Shown: positions 23,563 to 35,518 of the stretch, piece after piece
Layout: each line of letters starts with the position of its first letter
How positions within the stretch are numbered: position 1 is the stretch's first letter
NCBI GenBank assembly: GCA_003254885.1
Contig: QANT01001427.1
Location: 41,742 to 105,741, forward strand
Source: Purshia tridentata
Taxonomy: Eukaryota; Streptophyta; Magnoliopsida; Rosales; Rosaceae
Direction: 5' to 3'
DNA length: 64,000 bases
Notes under the pieces: model-generated
The model's input: the letters and a program-made list of their open reading frames with translations, nothing else
Database searches by the model: none
What the model was told of the DNA's origin: nothing
Position numbers and translations under genes: made by a program

Positions 23563-25485
23563 TCAGTTGCTATCATCCATCACTTGGTTGTTTACAAACA
23601 AACTCTCCCTCCTTTTTTGAAAACCCGAAGATTCTATCGCAGACCCTCTAAATTTTAGATCTGAAGTTGTTCTAAAATTAGGATCAACCGATGAGGGTCT
23701 GGAGTTATGATCAGCTGTGGCTGGCCTAAAAGAACTGGTTGCTCCACCAGTATACCGTGGAGGAGGCGAGGCATACCTTCTTGAAGGACCTCTGAGACCA
23801 CTACCTCTAAGATCCATCATATCAGAACTCCTTGAAGAAGAGTCCACAAAAGACCTGTCTCCAGTGCTACTTGCCCCCAGTGGAGCTCCGGTTGTAGCCG
23901 AAGTTGAACTAAAAGGATCATCCGGCCCCCATGAAGTGAGTGCTTCCTTCTTCTTAGCAAAAAATTGCCACGCCCCAAATAAAAAAAGTACAAAGAAGAA
24001 TACAGGACTGGTCCATAGCATTGTATTAGATTCACCTTTAAATACTGGAAGGTTAGAGCGATACATTCCCACATACCCTCCACCAAGGCCAAGAACAACA
24101 AACTTCTCCCGGTCACTTGCTATTAAGGGTATAACATTTCTTTTCTCTGCATCCACATCCATGGTCTGATAACTGAGAAAAGATGACCTAATCTCATCGA
24201 GACCAGCAGAGAAAATAATCCGAGGAGCACCTACCCTAACATAATGCTGGGTTGAAACATTGTACACAAAAACCTTCTCCCCACCAACAATAAGCAAACA
24301 CCCCTTTATTGCCTGAAAAGCAAGAGGCTCATCCATGTCAAACTTCTTCTTGGATCTAACCCTACATTTGAAGTTCATTATGTCCCCTAACAGCAGTACA
24401 TGAATCAAATCACCTTCTGATGTAAACCCATATGCTTTAGACCGCTCTGTGGCATCGAAAACATAGTACCGGGAAAGCGAACGGTTCAACCCTTCACATT
24501 CAGACTCCCTAATTTTCATGTTCCTCAGGTCCAGTGACCCTGCACCAGTCTCTGTCAAAAACAGAAGGCGCTGCTTCAAGAAAGCAAGTGGTCTACTAGA
24601 TGGCATGGTGGAACCATGAACTGCCCCATTCTCTCTAAAAACTGTAATCTTCCCACTAACATCACTAGCCAATATGTAGTAATTCACCTTCCCAACATGG
24701 TGCACATCCAAAATAGTAATGGGAAACTCATCTTCACCAGTATCGAATTTGCTCACACTTTCCATCGAAACTGAACTCCACTCTTCCCCACTCGATCCCT
24801 CCCAAACCCGATGCATCAAAATGGCGCCATTCTTGTGCCCTGTAACCACGAAGCTCTCGTTCTTAAAAACCGACATAAAGGAAGCCATTGCCATAATTGG
24901 TGACCCCAGCAATGTATCAAACTCAACCAAAACATCCCCATTTCTCAAAAACACATAAACCCTCCCTCTCTCGTCCCCAACCGCCACATACTTAGTAATC
25001 CCCTCAAAATCCCGAAACGGCAGAACATGAATACATGTCGCCTGCGAATCCAATTTCACAGCAGACACAAACTGAAACCTGTCCGTCCAAAACGGACTGT
25101 ACTTTGTTACCGAAACAGCCCCTGCCCTCTCTCCCTCTCCAATTTTACGCTCACGACCCTCTTCCTGGACCTGTTTAATCAATCTTTGACCATCGTATTT
25201 TTCCTTTACTTGAAGAACCGGAGCTAAACCCTGATCAAGAGGTGCCATTTTCTGAGGTTCCGATAATTTATATTCTAATCTAGTAACTATTTCGGTCAGG
25301 TTTTTCACTATTTCCTCGAGTCTTTGTAATACGACCTGTTGTTGATTGAACTCGGTTTCGCGTTCATGGTAAGGAGAATCGTGTTCTTGCGAGTCAGATT
25401 TCACTAAAACCTTAGAAACATGGGCGGACGAGAAAATGAAAAGAAAGTAGATCAAAAGGAGCTTGCCTTTGAGGAAATTCGCCAT
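23563..25485 (-). CDS. Uncharacterised membrane protein, At1g75140 type
   Basis: A single uninterrupted exon encodes 640 residues. An N-terminal signal peptide (KGKLLLIYFLFIFSSAHVSK) is followed by a predicted coiled coil (QQQVVLQRLEEIVKNLTEIV) and then a long region of beta-strand repeats resembling a WD40/quinoprotein-like propeller (KYVAVGDERGRVYVF, VVTGHKNGAILMHRVW, YILASDVSGKITVFRENGAV, FVVLGLGGGYVGMY). One membrane segment near residues 495-515 (LWTSPVFFFVLFLFGAWQFF) is followed by KKKE and a Ser/Arg/Pro-rich tail. The topology suggests a lumenal or extracellular propeller with a cytosolic tail in the secretory pathway. The family is conserved in plants, but I know of no proven function. 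The overlapping frames on the other strand are shadows. Confidence 0.9.
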   Translation of the reverse strand: MANFLKGKLLLIYFLFIFSSAHVSKVLVKSDSQEHDSPYHERETEFNQQQVVLQRLEEIVKNLTEIVTRLEYKLSEPQKMAPLDQGLAPVLQVKEKYDGQRLIKQVQEEGRERKIGEGERAGAVSVTKYSPFWTDRFQFVSAVKLDSQATCIHVLPFRDFEGITKYVAVGDERGRVYVFLRNGDVLVEFDTLLGSPIMAMASFMSVFKNESFVVTGHKNGAILMHRVWEGSSGEEWSSVSMESVSKFDTGEDEFPITILDVHHVGKVNYYILASDVSGKITVFRENGAVHGSTMPSSRPLAFLKQRLLFLTETGAGSLDLRNMKIRESECEGLNRSLSRYYVFDATERSKAYGFTSEGDLIHVLLLGDIMNFKCRVRSKKKFDMDEPLAFQAIKGCLLIVGGEKVFVYNVSTQHYVRVGAPRIIFSAGLDEIRSSFLSYQTMDVDAEKRNVIPLIASDREKFVVLGLGGGYVGMYRSNLPVFKGESNTMLWTSPVFFFVLFLFGAWQFFAKKKEALTSWGPDDPFSSTSATTGAPLGASSTGDRSFVDSSSRSSDMMDLRGSGLRGPSRRYASPPPRYTGGATSSFRPATADHNSRPSSVDPNFRTTSDLKFRGSAIESSGFQKRRESLFVNNQVMDDSN

Positions 25486-26755
25486 TGGAGGAGAAGCTAT
25501 ATAGCTCAGAACGTTGTGCTTTCACTAGTGTTTCAGCTTCGCCATTGCAGTACACTTGAGCTGCGGATCTGCGACGGTCAACGGGTTCGGATCTGGGATT
25601 GAAGATTTGGGTCCAGTTTGTGTTAGATTTGAGGAATCTGCGGTGCGGTCGTGCGGGTCAGCTAAGACCTGTGAGGTTTTGACTTGGGTCTCTATTGTAC
25701 GGAGATAGGTGGTGGATTGGATTTTAGATTTTCGTTAGATTTAGATTTTAGGGCAAGAATTTCGAGATTTTCGGTGTAACTGTGTAAGTATGTAATAGCC
25801 AATATAGGAGAGAAAATTATCAGTGCCTTTACTGATTATCCAAATATCATATGTTAACCGACTGTAAGACCTTGTTTGGTTTGCAGAATTTATTTAATGA
25901 CTTAAATTTCATGTATTCTTCGAAATAAAATGAATACAAGATTTTATGTTTGTTAATGTCGGAAAAAATAACCACAAATTATTTTTTTATTATATTTTCT
26001 ATGTTTAGGTTTGTACGAAATTAGAAACAAAATAGTTATGTATTTCAATTATATCATTATTTATAATAACGACTAAACAAAAACAATGCAAACAGTTTTT
26101 TATGGTATTTTCTATTATCAAAAGGGGTAATATGTTCTTGAATAAACATCATTAATGTTTATCCATAAAAAAGAAAAATCAAACCCATGCAATGTAACCC
26201 ATTCACATGTTACAATATGAGTAAACATAAATTTATTTGTGCTACAGTTATTCATAATAATTTCTTCTCTTTGAACCAAACGGCTCTTAATATGTTGGTA
26301 ATGATGGCAATCCTTTTGGTTGGGACGACAATTTTTGGTAGGTTGTTCCCAGTATGCATCGTTTTGGGCAAAGACCAAGACCATTGTTCCTAGCCCTGCC
26401 CCTTGCCCTCAGGTGGAAACACATAATTTTCTCTGCCTTTAACAAAATTGAAACAATAAAGATCGTCCAAACGCAATGGCGTGCCTCATCGCGCTTCGCG
26501 CGGGGCAATCCATAATTAATGGTAAAATGTTAGACTGCTTTAATTAATGTTTCTAAACAAACGAATAAATCACTCGTTAACACGTGATCTAATAATATTT
26601 CTCTCTACAATATTGATATGTTCCAAATTTAAATTCTCTTCTCCAGATAAAAAATAAAAAACGAAAAACAAATCCTTGAATCAAGGGATTGGTTTTACAA
26701 AATACCAATTAATAGACAAGAGGCACCATCACGTATTATATTCAGAATGTTATGA
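25486..26755. other. Intergenic with a candidate small transposable element
   Basis: The first 300 bases are the upstream region of the membrane-protein gene. A candidate element with imperfect inverted ends lies at 25864-26290. A short CG-rich palindromic stretch (GCGCTTCGCGC) is near 26491-26501. No coding sequence is supported. Confidence 0.5.
25864..26290. mobile_element. Candidate MITE with imperfect terminal inverted repeats
   Basis: The left end GTAAGACCTTGTTTGGTTT (25864-25882) is nearly the reverse complement of the right end GAACCAAACGGCTCTTAA (26273-26290), giving arms of about 18 bp around a 430-bp AT-rich, non-coding interior. The GTTTGGTT core is common at the ends of plant hAT-like and other non-autonomous elements. 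I could not find a clear target-site duplication. Confidence 0.45.
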
Positions 26756-29700
26756 TCATGAAGTTCTTCTATGTACATAAGGTTCTTCCTTTGACTTGAC
26801 TGATTTCCTCCGCAACTTGAATGCGGCTAATACGGACTCAGGATTGTCAATTTTAGTCTCCTGTAAGGAAGTACTCCTTAATATATCAAATAATGATCTG
26901 TCGGTCTTCACAACAGCTGCAGGTGACGACTTCTGAGTACTAGTCTTTACTTGGGGATTACTAAACTTGGCTGAAGCAGTCCTTACTGGTTGATTCTCTC
27001 TCTGAATCTGCATATCATTCCATAACCAAGACATTTTAAGCATTGGAATTTAGTACTGACTCAAGACACAATACGACCTTATTTGAAATGGCTCATTTGC
27101 CATTTATCTAATAGTGACTTCTTAATCACCAGAAGAAAAACCAAATTGCTCTCGCTTCTAAATAGAGATTACCATGTCTGGAAAATCCTCCGACAGTGAG
27201 GTTGTGCTCCTACTGTTGCTGTCATCTCTTTCAAAGATAAAAGAGCGAGTGGTGCTCAATCCATGATTACGGGATGAGGGCAGAGAATGATTTGATCCCC
27301 GGCCTAAGAAGGATGACTGCAAAATTTACCAATGACAGAGTTATAATCAATGGCATCTGACAATGATTTATGTTTCTTTTGTGTTCTTCCAAAAATAGCA
27401 TGATAGTATTGACAATCCATCAATTTCTGTATAAAGATTAGAATAAAAATGACTGGAACCCTTGTATGCATAAAATGTCCTTGGGACAGCTTTGAAAACA
27501 AGAACTGAAGCTTGTAAAAGGTGTTGGTTTGAACATAAAAGGGAGACAAGAATCAGCCTTCACTACATGCAGAGAACAAATTTCTAGACAAATCTACATT
27601 CAACATCCAGCAACACAAGCTAAGTTACCTTTGATGATATGATCTCGCTTCTTCCCATGAGCAGTGTATTAGAAAACACTGCAAAATATTAAAAAACAAC
27701 AATGATTAAGAAAAAATAACAAAATCAAGCCAGCATAGCACATGACTTAACTTTACACATTTGTAAAGCATATGACAATTGACATATCTTACAAGATGTT
27801 TTGGCTTTCCTAGTGTCAGGCACAATATTCAGCTTCTTTATAAGACCAAAAAATTCTCTAGAACTTTCATCCTCTGCTGGTGACAAGAAGGTAACCTGTT
27901 CTACCTGTTTCAAATCAAAATGTTTGTGTAAGTTACAAATAAATATTCAGAAACAATAGCGTAACATATATACAGTGATACAAAATTATGCAGTGGACAT
28001 GATTCAAACATTAAAAATATTTCAATCAACACAAGGTATAGTGAACCACAATTCTACACATCACATCCAGTAAACTGCTAGGAACTCACAGCTTTCTCAA
28101 CCATGCACTGTTTAGATAGCCTATTTTCTGTTTCCTCGTCTTCAGATGATGAGTATACATCATCATCATCGGTGAACATTTGAGGAATCATTTGCTTTAC
28201 TTTTCTTAAATTCACTTGCACATCATTTTTGGGAACTAAATCTTCTGCAGCTTCATCACCATACTCTTCATCTTCCCCTCCTGCATCTTTCTCTTCAAGC
28301 AAAGTTTCGTCTCTTAGTTTTGAACCAAACTTAAGTTTCTGCATAAGTTTTTCTGTTCCGGAAGCATCCTGTTGCTCAAGCCACTTCTGATGGAGTTCAT
28401 TCCGCCTTTCACTATCAATCGGCTCTTCTTTGTATCCAGTTGCTATCATATCATTAAGGTCCTCAGCATCTTCATCATCCTCATCTTCTTCACTATCTTG
28501 GAACAGCGACAGGTCATGATCACTGTCATCTTCCTCCTCAGCTTCATCATCAACAAAAGCTTTGACAGGATCATAGATAGGAGATGAAGGCAAGTCAGCC
28601 AAACAAGGAGGATCAGGTTTAATATTCTCTTTGTCATTGTCCTCCTCATCAGAAGAAGAACTATAAAAAAAAAGCGTCATTAATACTTGAAGAGAAACAG
28701 TGATATACATTAAACTTCTGGAATGCATCAATAGAACAAACTACTCCAATGTTTCGCCCTTAACAGATATGAAGACATTCATAAATAACACTTACATATC
28801 ATCAGCAGGAGCAGAATCAAATTTTAAGTTCATTGCAAGTATGGACGGTGCAAGAACCTCTTCCAAAGGACTGCTGGGGGTATCATTTGGCAGCTCATCT
28901 TTAGATTCAGTAGTCGAGGAATCGGAAAACAGCTCCTGCAGCAATGCAAAACGTTATGTTGAAATACAAAATGTGTTGCAGGAATGATAACACCTGAACA
29001 GTTGTAATTTGGAAAGAACCTGAGTATCACCAATAGGAGCTCGAAATGCTTGCTTGGATTCTTCATCAACATCCTGCAATTTAACAAATATAATCAGATA
29101 TGATTGCTTCAACGTAATGTAAAAACCTATTTCCCAGCATAATAAAGGTTATTGGAAAGATCTAGCCAAAAAATGATCATCAGAAAGGTTACATGAAGAC
29201 TTATGATGCCAATTAAGATAATATTAGAAGCATACTTCAGGTATCGGGTATCCCGTAAGAAGGATTGAAAATGATTAGCAGAATGTTCAAATACAAATGA
29301 AAAGCTTCTTTTTTCTTTTTCACACACCAAAAACGTTCCTAATGCACAGAGAAAGCCACAGATCTTGCTGTCTTTCAACATCACTCAGCTTTCAGTTTAC
29401 ATAGTTATTATAAAAAGTAGCTCATTGCTAAAACTGCAACAGTTACCTTTACTTTTTTCCTTTTCTGGGCATCTTATATGTTCATCCAAAAAACATCTAT
29501 TTAATGCACTTTTAGAGCTACAACAACAAATTTCATCAAGAAAAATGTCTTTCAATTTACCATCACGGAATAAACTTTTTCACAGCTTGAATGCTCTATA
29601 TTATCAGAAGACCCATCCATGCACACCCTATTTGTTCTACTCCCCATATCTGTCTGACATGCAATTGGCTCCTCAATTGCCGCTTTCAATACGCTACTAT

Positions 29701-30961
29701 CTTCTTTACCACCAACAGGAGCACCTTCTGAATTGCAGTCCTCCATAATCTCTCCAGAGAGTCCACTGTTGTCATCAACAGTAGAATTCTTATTTATAGA
29801 TCTGCCACATTCAAGAAAACAATAACGCATTACTATACTTATTAATCATTTAAATAGACACCAAGAATAAAATCATTTCTATAATTATTAATAGAATACC
29901 AACTTTTCTAAAACCTCCAGTTTTCTTTTCCGAATCTTCTCCAGAATTGAAGATATCGGCTTCTGAACAAGTGGTATAGGTTTAAATGCTGCATCTCTGG
30001 TTTCTAACAAGGAGGAAGATGTGATGTAAAAAAGTGTGTAGACACAAATAACTACAATAACTTACAACTGAGTTATATAAATGGCATCACTTTAAACATA
30101 CATATCATATAATATAAGCTCCAGATGAATTTTATACCTCGCAAAAGTCTCTGAGATTCGGCATGAAGTTTCTTTAGATGGTCTCGTCTTTCCTGTAAAA
30201 CCAGAACAATTAGACATAAGCAAAATCAGATAAACTACCTGCAGAGCAATTTATAAATACAATACGAAAATCCTGATTACCTTTTCAGTCCTCCTCTTGC
30301 CCTTGTCAGCGGCCTTTTTTTTTGTTTTTGCATCATCACCGCCACTCTTGGTCCTCTTATTCTTCTTCTTGTCTTTCTCTTCATCAAAGCCATCAGAACT
30401 AGGCAGTTTCTTGTCCGATTCCTCCATGCTCATAACTCCACTTCCTTCTCGCATCTCTTGGTTTCGATCTTCACTTTTTTCGCCAAATTCCTCACCCTCG
30501 GACTCAAAATCCAAGACCCTCCTAGCTCCTGAGCCATCTTCCCCACCACCCAAACCATCAAAACCAGAACTCAATTCACCTTCACCACCCAAACCATCAA
30601 AACCAGTATTCAGTTCACCTTGACCATTCAAACCATCAATGCCAGAAATCATTTCACCTTCACGACCTAAACCATCAAAACCTGACTTCATTTCACCTTC
30701 ACCACCCAAACCATCAAATTCGGAGTTCATTTCACATTCACCGCCCAAACCCTCCGATCCCATCCTCAACCTAGATGTGTTCTTCAATTCCTCCAAACAG
30801 AGGGCTTCGGATTCGGAGAAATTAACTCGGCCACTGTCTGATTGATCGACGAGAGACTCTTTGGAGACAGTGATAGCTTTCTTCAAGCGCTTCAGCTTCT
30901 TTTCACGAACGGGAGGGGCAGCCTCGTTTGGTAATAGCTCAAAATCGTCGTCGCTATCCAT
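26756..30961 (-). CDS. Claspin/Mrc1-like replication checkpoint protein
   Basis: Eleven exons (30961-30281, 30192-30138, 30003-29904, 29801-29561, 29073-29020, 28935-28796, 28660-28090, 27904-27793, 27678-27629, 27316-27173, 27007-26756) give 799 residues. The protein starts MDSDDDFELLP. Exon 2/3 encodes RRDHLKKLHAESQRLLRE followed by FKPIPLVQKPISSILEKIRK, which resembles the conserved block of the claspin/MRC1 family. Exon 7 is very acidic and includes DLNDMIATGYKEEPIDSE and ELHQKWLEQQD, as in MRC1-domain proteins. Family members are nuclear mediators that link the replication fork to the checkpoint kinase and pace fork speed. Exon 1 has a 13-residue tandem repeat. An upstream in-frame ATG at 30997 is less likely because family-like sequence begins at 30961. 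Assignment rests on remembered motifs. Confidence 0.72.
30537..30770 (-). repeat. 39-bp (13-codon) coding minisatellite in the claspin-like gene
   Basis: Five full and one partial copies of a 13-residue unit of the type GLGGEGEMKSGFD follow each other in exon 1, with variants such as GLGREGEMISGID and GLNGQGELNTGFD. The period stays at 39 bp, so the frame is kept. Some units differ only at silent or conservative positions. Confidence 0.92.
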
Positions 30962-30999
30962 CTCTGCAATGAATTTACCAGCGTAATGGATGAACAAAA

Positions 31000-32111
31000 A
31001 GTTAGGGTTTTATCAGATTATGAAACTTTGCGGCGGATCTGATCCAATTTCTGAGAAAAATAAAGGTAGTGTGATCTCCAGTAGTGGTAGGTGATTTTAT
31101 GGGATTTAAGCGCCAAATTGTTCAAAATTTCTTTTGGTGCGGCTAGTACCGCCAAATACCGGTTTTCATGGAACCGTTGCAGCGTTGCATTTTGGTTTTG
31201 ATAAGCGCTTGTGATTGAAGCGTGAGATTCACGCGCTCATTAGCAAACCGATGGGTCCAGTTTTGGGTTCCCGCTTAAGTAGATTATGGCCGTTGTTTAA
31301 AGTAAAGCCTTTCTCTAATTGGGCTTTGTTTTTATTAGCTAGGACATACCTAAGAATGGTTGTGAAATACATGCACATAAACCTAAATCTTTAATGAACC
31401 CTTTATCTTTGGTTGTTATTAGGAATTAAATCTGTGTGCATGTAATTCAGTGGTTGAATTCAGCCCATTACTACATTGTAGATGTGAGAACCAAGTTACA
31501 AGGGTCCTTTAAAATAAATTTTTATAGGTAAAAGTATGTTTGAGGGTGCCCATATAGCTCGAGTTTACCCGGCTAATCTATACAAAACATATCGTACTTT
31601 GTGTTAACAGAAACCAAGCACGTAAGCGCAAGAAGATCAAGTGAAGTTCAACCAAACCAAACACGTACAAGCCAGAAGCAAGGTCAGTCCAGAATCCAGA
31701 ACAACTGCCATAAGGGAAACTTCAGACTACAGTATTTGCGGGCCCAATTTATTTGCACCACTGAAATTCTCACTCCCCTAGTGAGTTGCAGGCCATTCTC
31801 AAGCAAACAAGATGCATACTTCCAGTATAGAAACTTCCAAAAGGCGTAAAGAACCCACGATCCCTCCAAAAGAGAGTGATTTCACTTGGCATCATAAGTG
31901 AACAGAGATTTATGGATGTTTAGAACATCAGAGATCAACAATTCATACTTTCGAACAACTTATCATGAATCAATGCAACCAAGTTGCCTATACCAAGTAT
32001 TCAGCTCACTAATAAACGCACACTATTCAATGACAAAAGGATGTTTAAAGCCATCAGAAGTCAATCGTAATCTGTTTAACAGACTAAGAAATTTTTTATG
32101 AAAAATGAAAA
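31000..32111. other. Intergenic, between claspin-like and OEP24 genes
   Basis: The claspin-like promoter lies at the left and the OEP24 3' UTR at the right (both genes are on the minus strand). The plus-strand frame at 31601-31849 has no recognisable domain. No other gene is seen. Confidence 0.55.
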
Positions 32112-34232
32112 TTACATCTCAAAATCCCACGTACTCTCCGCAGTTAATTTTGGCATCTTTCGTTCCTCAGCCATATTGACGGATGCTGACAGCTGGAAAG
32201 AATGTAGACACATTATTAGAGAAAGCTTTAATCAAGTATGGGGAGGCTAAAGAAAAACAAAAGAGTTAAAATCTTAGAAATAATACTGCCAGATAGCTAA
32301 ACTTAAGCACAAACATACTTGTCGAATTATAACTAAAGTCTCCTCATAACTCATAAGAAAACACTTAAACATGTCTGACTTAACAGCATTTCTCAAAGTT
32401 CCCCATAAGTTGCTGACTGTGAGTTAATAATTTTGCATATGAATATGTATAATCCCTCTTCACTGGGTAAAAAATATTATTTAATATTCAATTGATGGCC
32501 ATATATTTAGACATTAAAAGAATTGAACTCCACCATAGCACTGCAATGACACTCGCACTCATTTTAGTCTCTGCTACACAACCACTGCTGCTGCCACTAT
32601 GGACATGCAGCTTTCACCATTGACACTACTACCACCAACAATTCAATCCAACTACACTGCTGATACCAAAACCACAAACACCCCTTGTCACTGCCACAAC
32701 CTTAAACCCTAATGCCCCTGTTAACAATATAACAAATGGGGCAATAGAACTCTAATAAAACAAAAAATAAGCGATCCCTTAGCTCTGCAACAAACTTGAG
32801 AATTGAGAGATTGATCTTACAGCTTCAGATGCCAAAACTACAACAAGAAACCTTTACGACTATATTATGTACTTGGACTGACAGGCATGCCAAAGGATAT
32901 AAGAGCACCAAAATTCCAAGTGATACTCCCCTTGGTTCAAATGTCAATTTAAGTTGCTTCCAAATCCTTCCAGCAAATGCGTTTATTACAACACATTAAC
33001 TGCAGCACTTCCAACAACACCCTTTCGAGAGTGTCATAACTCCTGCCACACTCTTGTCAGAAAAAGGACAATGTAACCATTGTCTGCCAATTGAGGCTAA
33101 TTCAATTCCTTAACAGATTTCGATTTCCCTCAAAAACCAGTATATCACCTCAGTCAGTGGAGGCATAATCAAGGAACATCAGTGATCCAAAACATGCATA
33201 CTACCCAATTGCAATTACATCTACATCTTCAGAATTATTAAAGGATATCCTACTCATTGCCTCCCCTGGGATCTCTAAAACATCCAATCAAGTGAAGACT
33301 CATGTTGGATAGATAGATATGTTAACAGATTGTTTGTAAAAATAAAGCATATATTCACACCATAGTTGAGCTATTACTCACTACATTACTGAATGAAAAC
33401 TCAGACCACAATTGGAAAGCAAGCAAAACCCAACAGACCTATTTCATTGGATTGAGAATCCTTAGTCTAAGCACATGCTTAGTTGAAATATCAAATTTCT
33501 AAAGCAATTAGAGAAAGCCAAAATCAAACAATGAAGAAATAAACATGAACAGTAAATATGGCTACCTTGAAAGAGCCGTTCACTTTTGAATTCCTCGACC
33601 ATTCCAACCCCAACAGCTGGCTCGATGTCTGGTACGTAGCCTTTAACACATCACCATAAACCTTCCGGGACACCGCAAAATCCCACGAATTCTTCGCCAA
33701 ATCGTAGCAGGGCTCGAACGTGGTCACTCCACCGTGCTGATAACTATACTTCAACTTGCAATTTCCAGTGCCAAGTATGTGATTAGCCGAGACCTTGTTG
33801 GCCAAATCGAGCACCAAAGTCCCATCCAAAATAGTCCTGTTGTCACCTACGCTGTGAATGTAAGTCAAATTCAACGGTTTCTCTGCAACCCTAACTGTGT
33901 TCATAAACTGAAACCTGAAGTCCTGCACAAACAATACGCACCAGTATATTCGTGAGCCGTAGACTTCGTATCCAAAAAAAAAAACTCAGGGCAACAATTC
34001 AATTCAAACCCAGTATTCAAAATTTGGGTACCTTCTTTGGAACGTTGTAATCGACCATGAAAGAGCCGGGTTTATCGAGGGCTAGAACCAAGCCGTTTAA
34101 GGTGGGGCCGCCAACGACGGTGGCGTCGGTGAGTGAAGCTCGGAGTCTGACATCGCCGGCGGAGACGGCGAGGTTTGCGGCGCCGCTGCTCTTGTAGTCT
34201 GTGCCGTACCTGCCCTTCAAAGATGCCTTCAT
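32112..34232 (-). CDS. OEP24: Outer envelope pore protein 24, chloroplastic
   Basis: Exons 34232-34032, 33922-33566 and 32192-32112 give 212 residues, close to the 213 I recall for pea OEP24. The start [12 protein letters not shown], the [14 protein letters not shown] strand, [61 protein letters not shown] and the end [13 protein letters not shown] match the family. OEP24 is a beta-barrel in the plastid outer envelope that lets triose phosphates, ATP and other charged metabolites through. It has no cleavable transit peptide, as expected. The third exon is separated by a 1.37-kb intron and contributes only 26 residues. That last exon is too short to stand out on its own, but its frame and sequence fit well. 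Confidence 0.96.
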
Positions 34233-35518
34233 TGTGAACAAGGTAGAGGAAGGGGGAGGGAGATACGGAAATGTTGAAGCGCGGATGTTGAGGGTTTCGT
34301 GGTGCAAATTATATTTTTATTTTTATTTTTTATGTTTTTCGGTTGGTATGTTTTTTGGTTATAATTTTTCGATTACAAATACAAACAAAATGAATTTTTT
34401 TTTATAATTGAATTTGAATGACTTTCCTTAACAAAGTGACTGATTTTATTGCTATAGTGTTTCAGCATATGTACGTTGTGCCAAAATTTTGGGTCTTGGT
34501 TTTGACTAATGTAGCCTATGATTTTATTGGTAAAAGACTTCTGCGTGTAGTTGGTCAAAAAATTAAAAAAGGACTTTTTGAGTGTTTACTATTCTCACAC
34601 CTATGTCTTATTTTTCAACTTGACCTATAATTTTACCCTTTACAAATTTTAAGAAATAATAATCTTCTTTTTTCACCCATCAATATCTCCAAATACCCTT
34701 ACTAATACACTATTTCTACCCTTTTCAACCCCTGTATTTGATCAGAGTGAGAGAAGGGGAGAGAGGAGAGAGAGCAAAGGAGAGAAAGAGAGGTCGACAG
34801 GTTGAACCGCTGGTGGCAGGGGCAGCGCCGATCAGTGGGGTTTGAACTTGGAGTGATAGAGGTGGTGATGAGTGTTTTTGGTATTCTGGGATTTAGTAAG
34901 GGTATTATGATCATTTGAGTTAGAGAATAAAATTGTAATTTAATGAATGATAGAAAAAGGTATATATTAAGAAAGAAAAATGTGTGCATATAGCAGCGCA
35001 AAATCCAGGGACTGTCTAAGTTTTTAGGCCATTGTCGGACCACGTACTGGTGATAAAATTGACTAAAAATAATATAGATCTGTTAAAAGTTAGATATATT
35101 CATAATTAGATACTCAAGCCCTTGTATCCACGCCATCTCGAAATCTTGAGTAGATAATGAGTGATTAATGCCAAATGCCATGCCATGCCTCCACCTATAG
35201 GTTCATTGGCGACAATATCAACAGCCATGCACTATATAGGCCATATATAGCGTAGGAATACTAACAGCCAAACCAATAAGTCACTTGATCAGACTCCAAC
35301 CAATCTTGTTTAATGCGTTACACAATTCCACTGTCCAACTAATATGCATTAATAGCTAGAACTTTTAAGCTTGTGCAAAAATTATTTGATTTTCAATGCA
35401 TTAGTAGCCCAAAGGCCTCCACTGAGGGAATAAAAGCTAGCTAGCTCTCGGCCGGTGCCCAACAACACTATTTGTATTTGCTGCTGCTGATCCATATCAG
35501 TACTCAGTTACCATACAA
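34233..35518. other. Intergenic, upstream of OEP24 and of the broken gene
   Basis: Contains a purine-rich GA tract (34745-34792) and AT-rich sequence with no supported gene. Near the right end, ACTATATAGG (about 35231-35240) and GGAATAAAAGC (about 35427-35437) could serve as TATA elements for the broken gene that begins at 35519. Confidence 0.5.

Noticed and set aside
26487-26506. CG-rich hairpin GCGCTTCGCGC as a possible regulatory or organelle-derived piece
   Set aside because: Too short to assign; no surrounding organelle-like sequence.
31601-33000. Plus-strand frames around the OEP24 3' end and intron 2
   Set aside because: No domain, and they overlap the intron and 3' UTR of a well-supported gene on the other strand.
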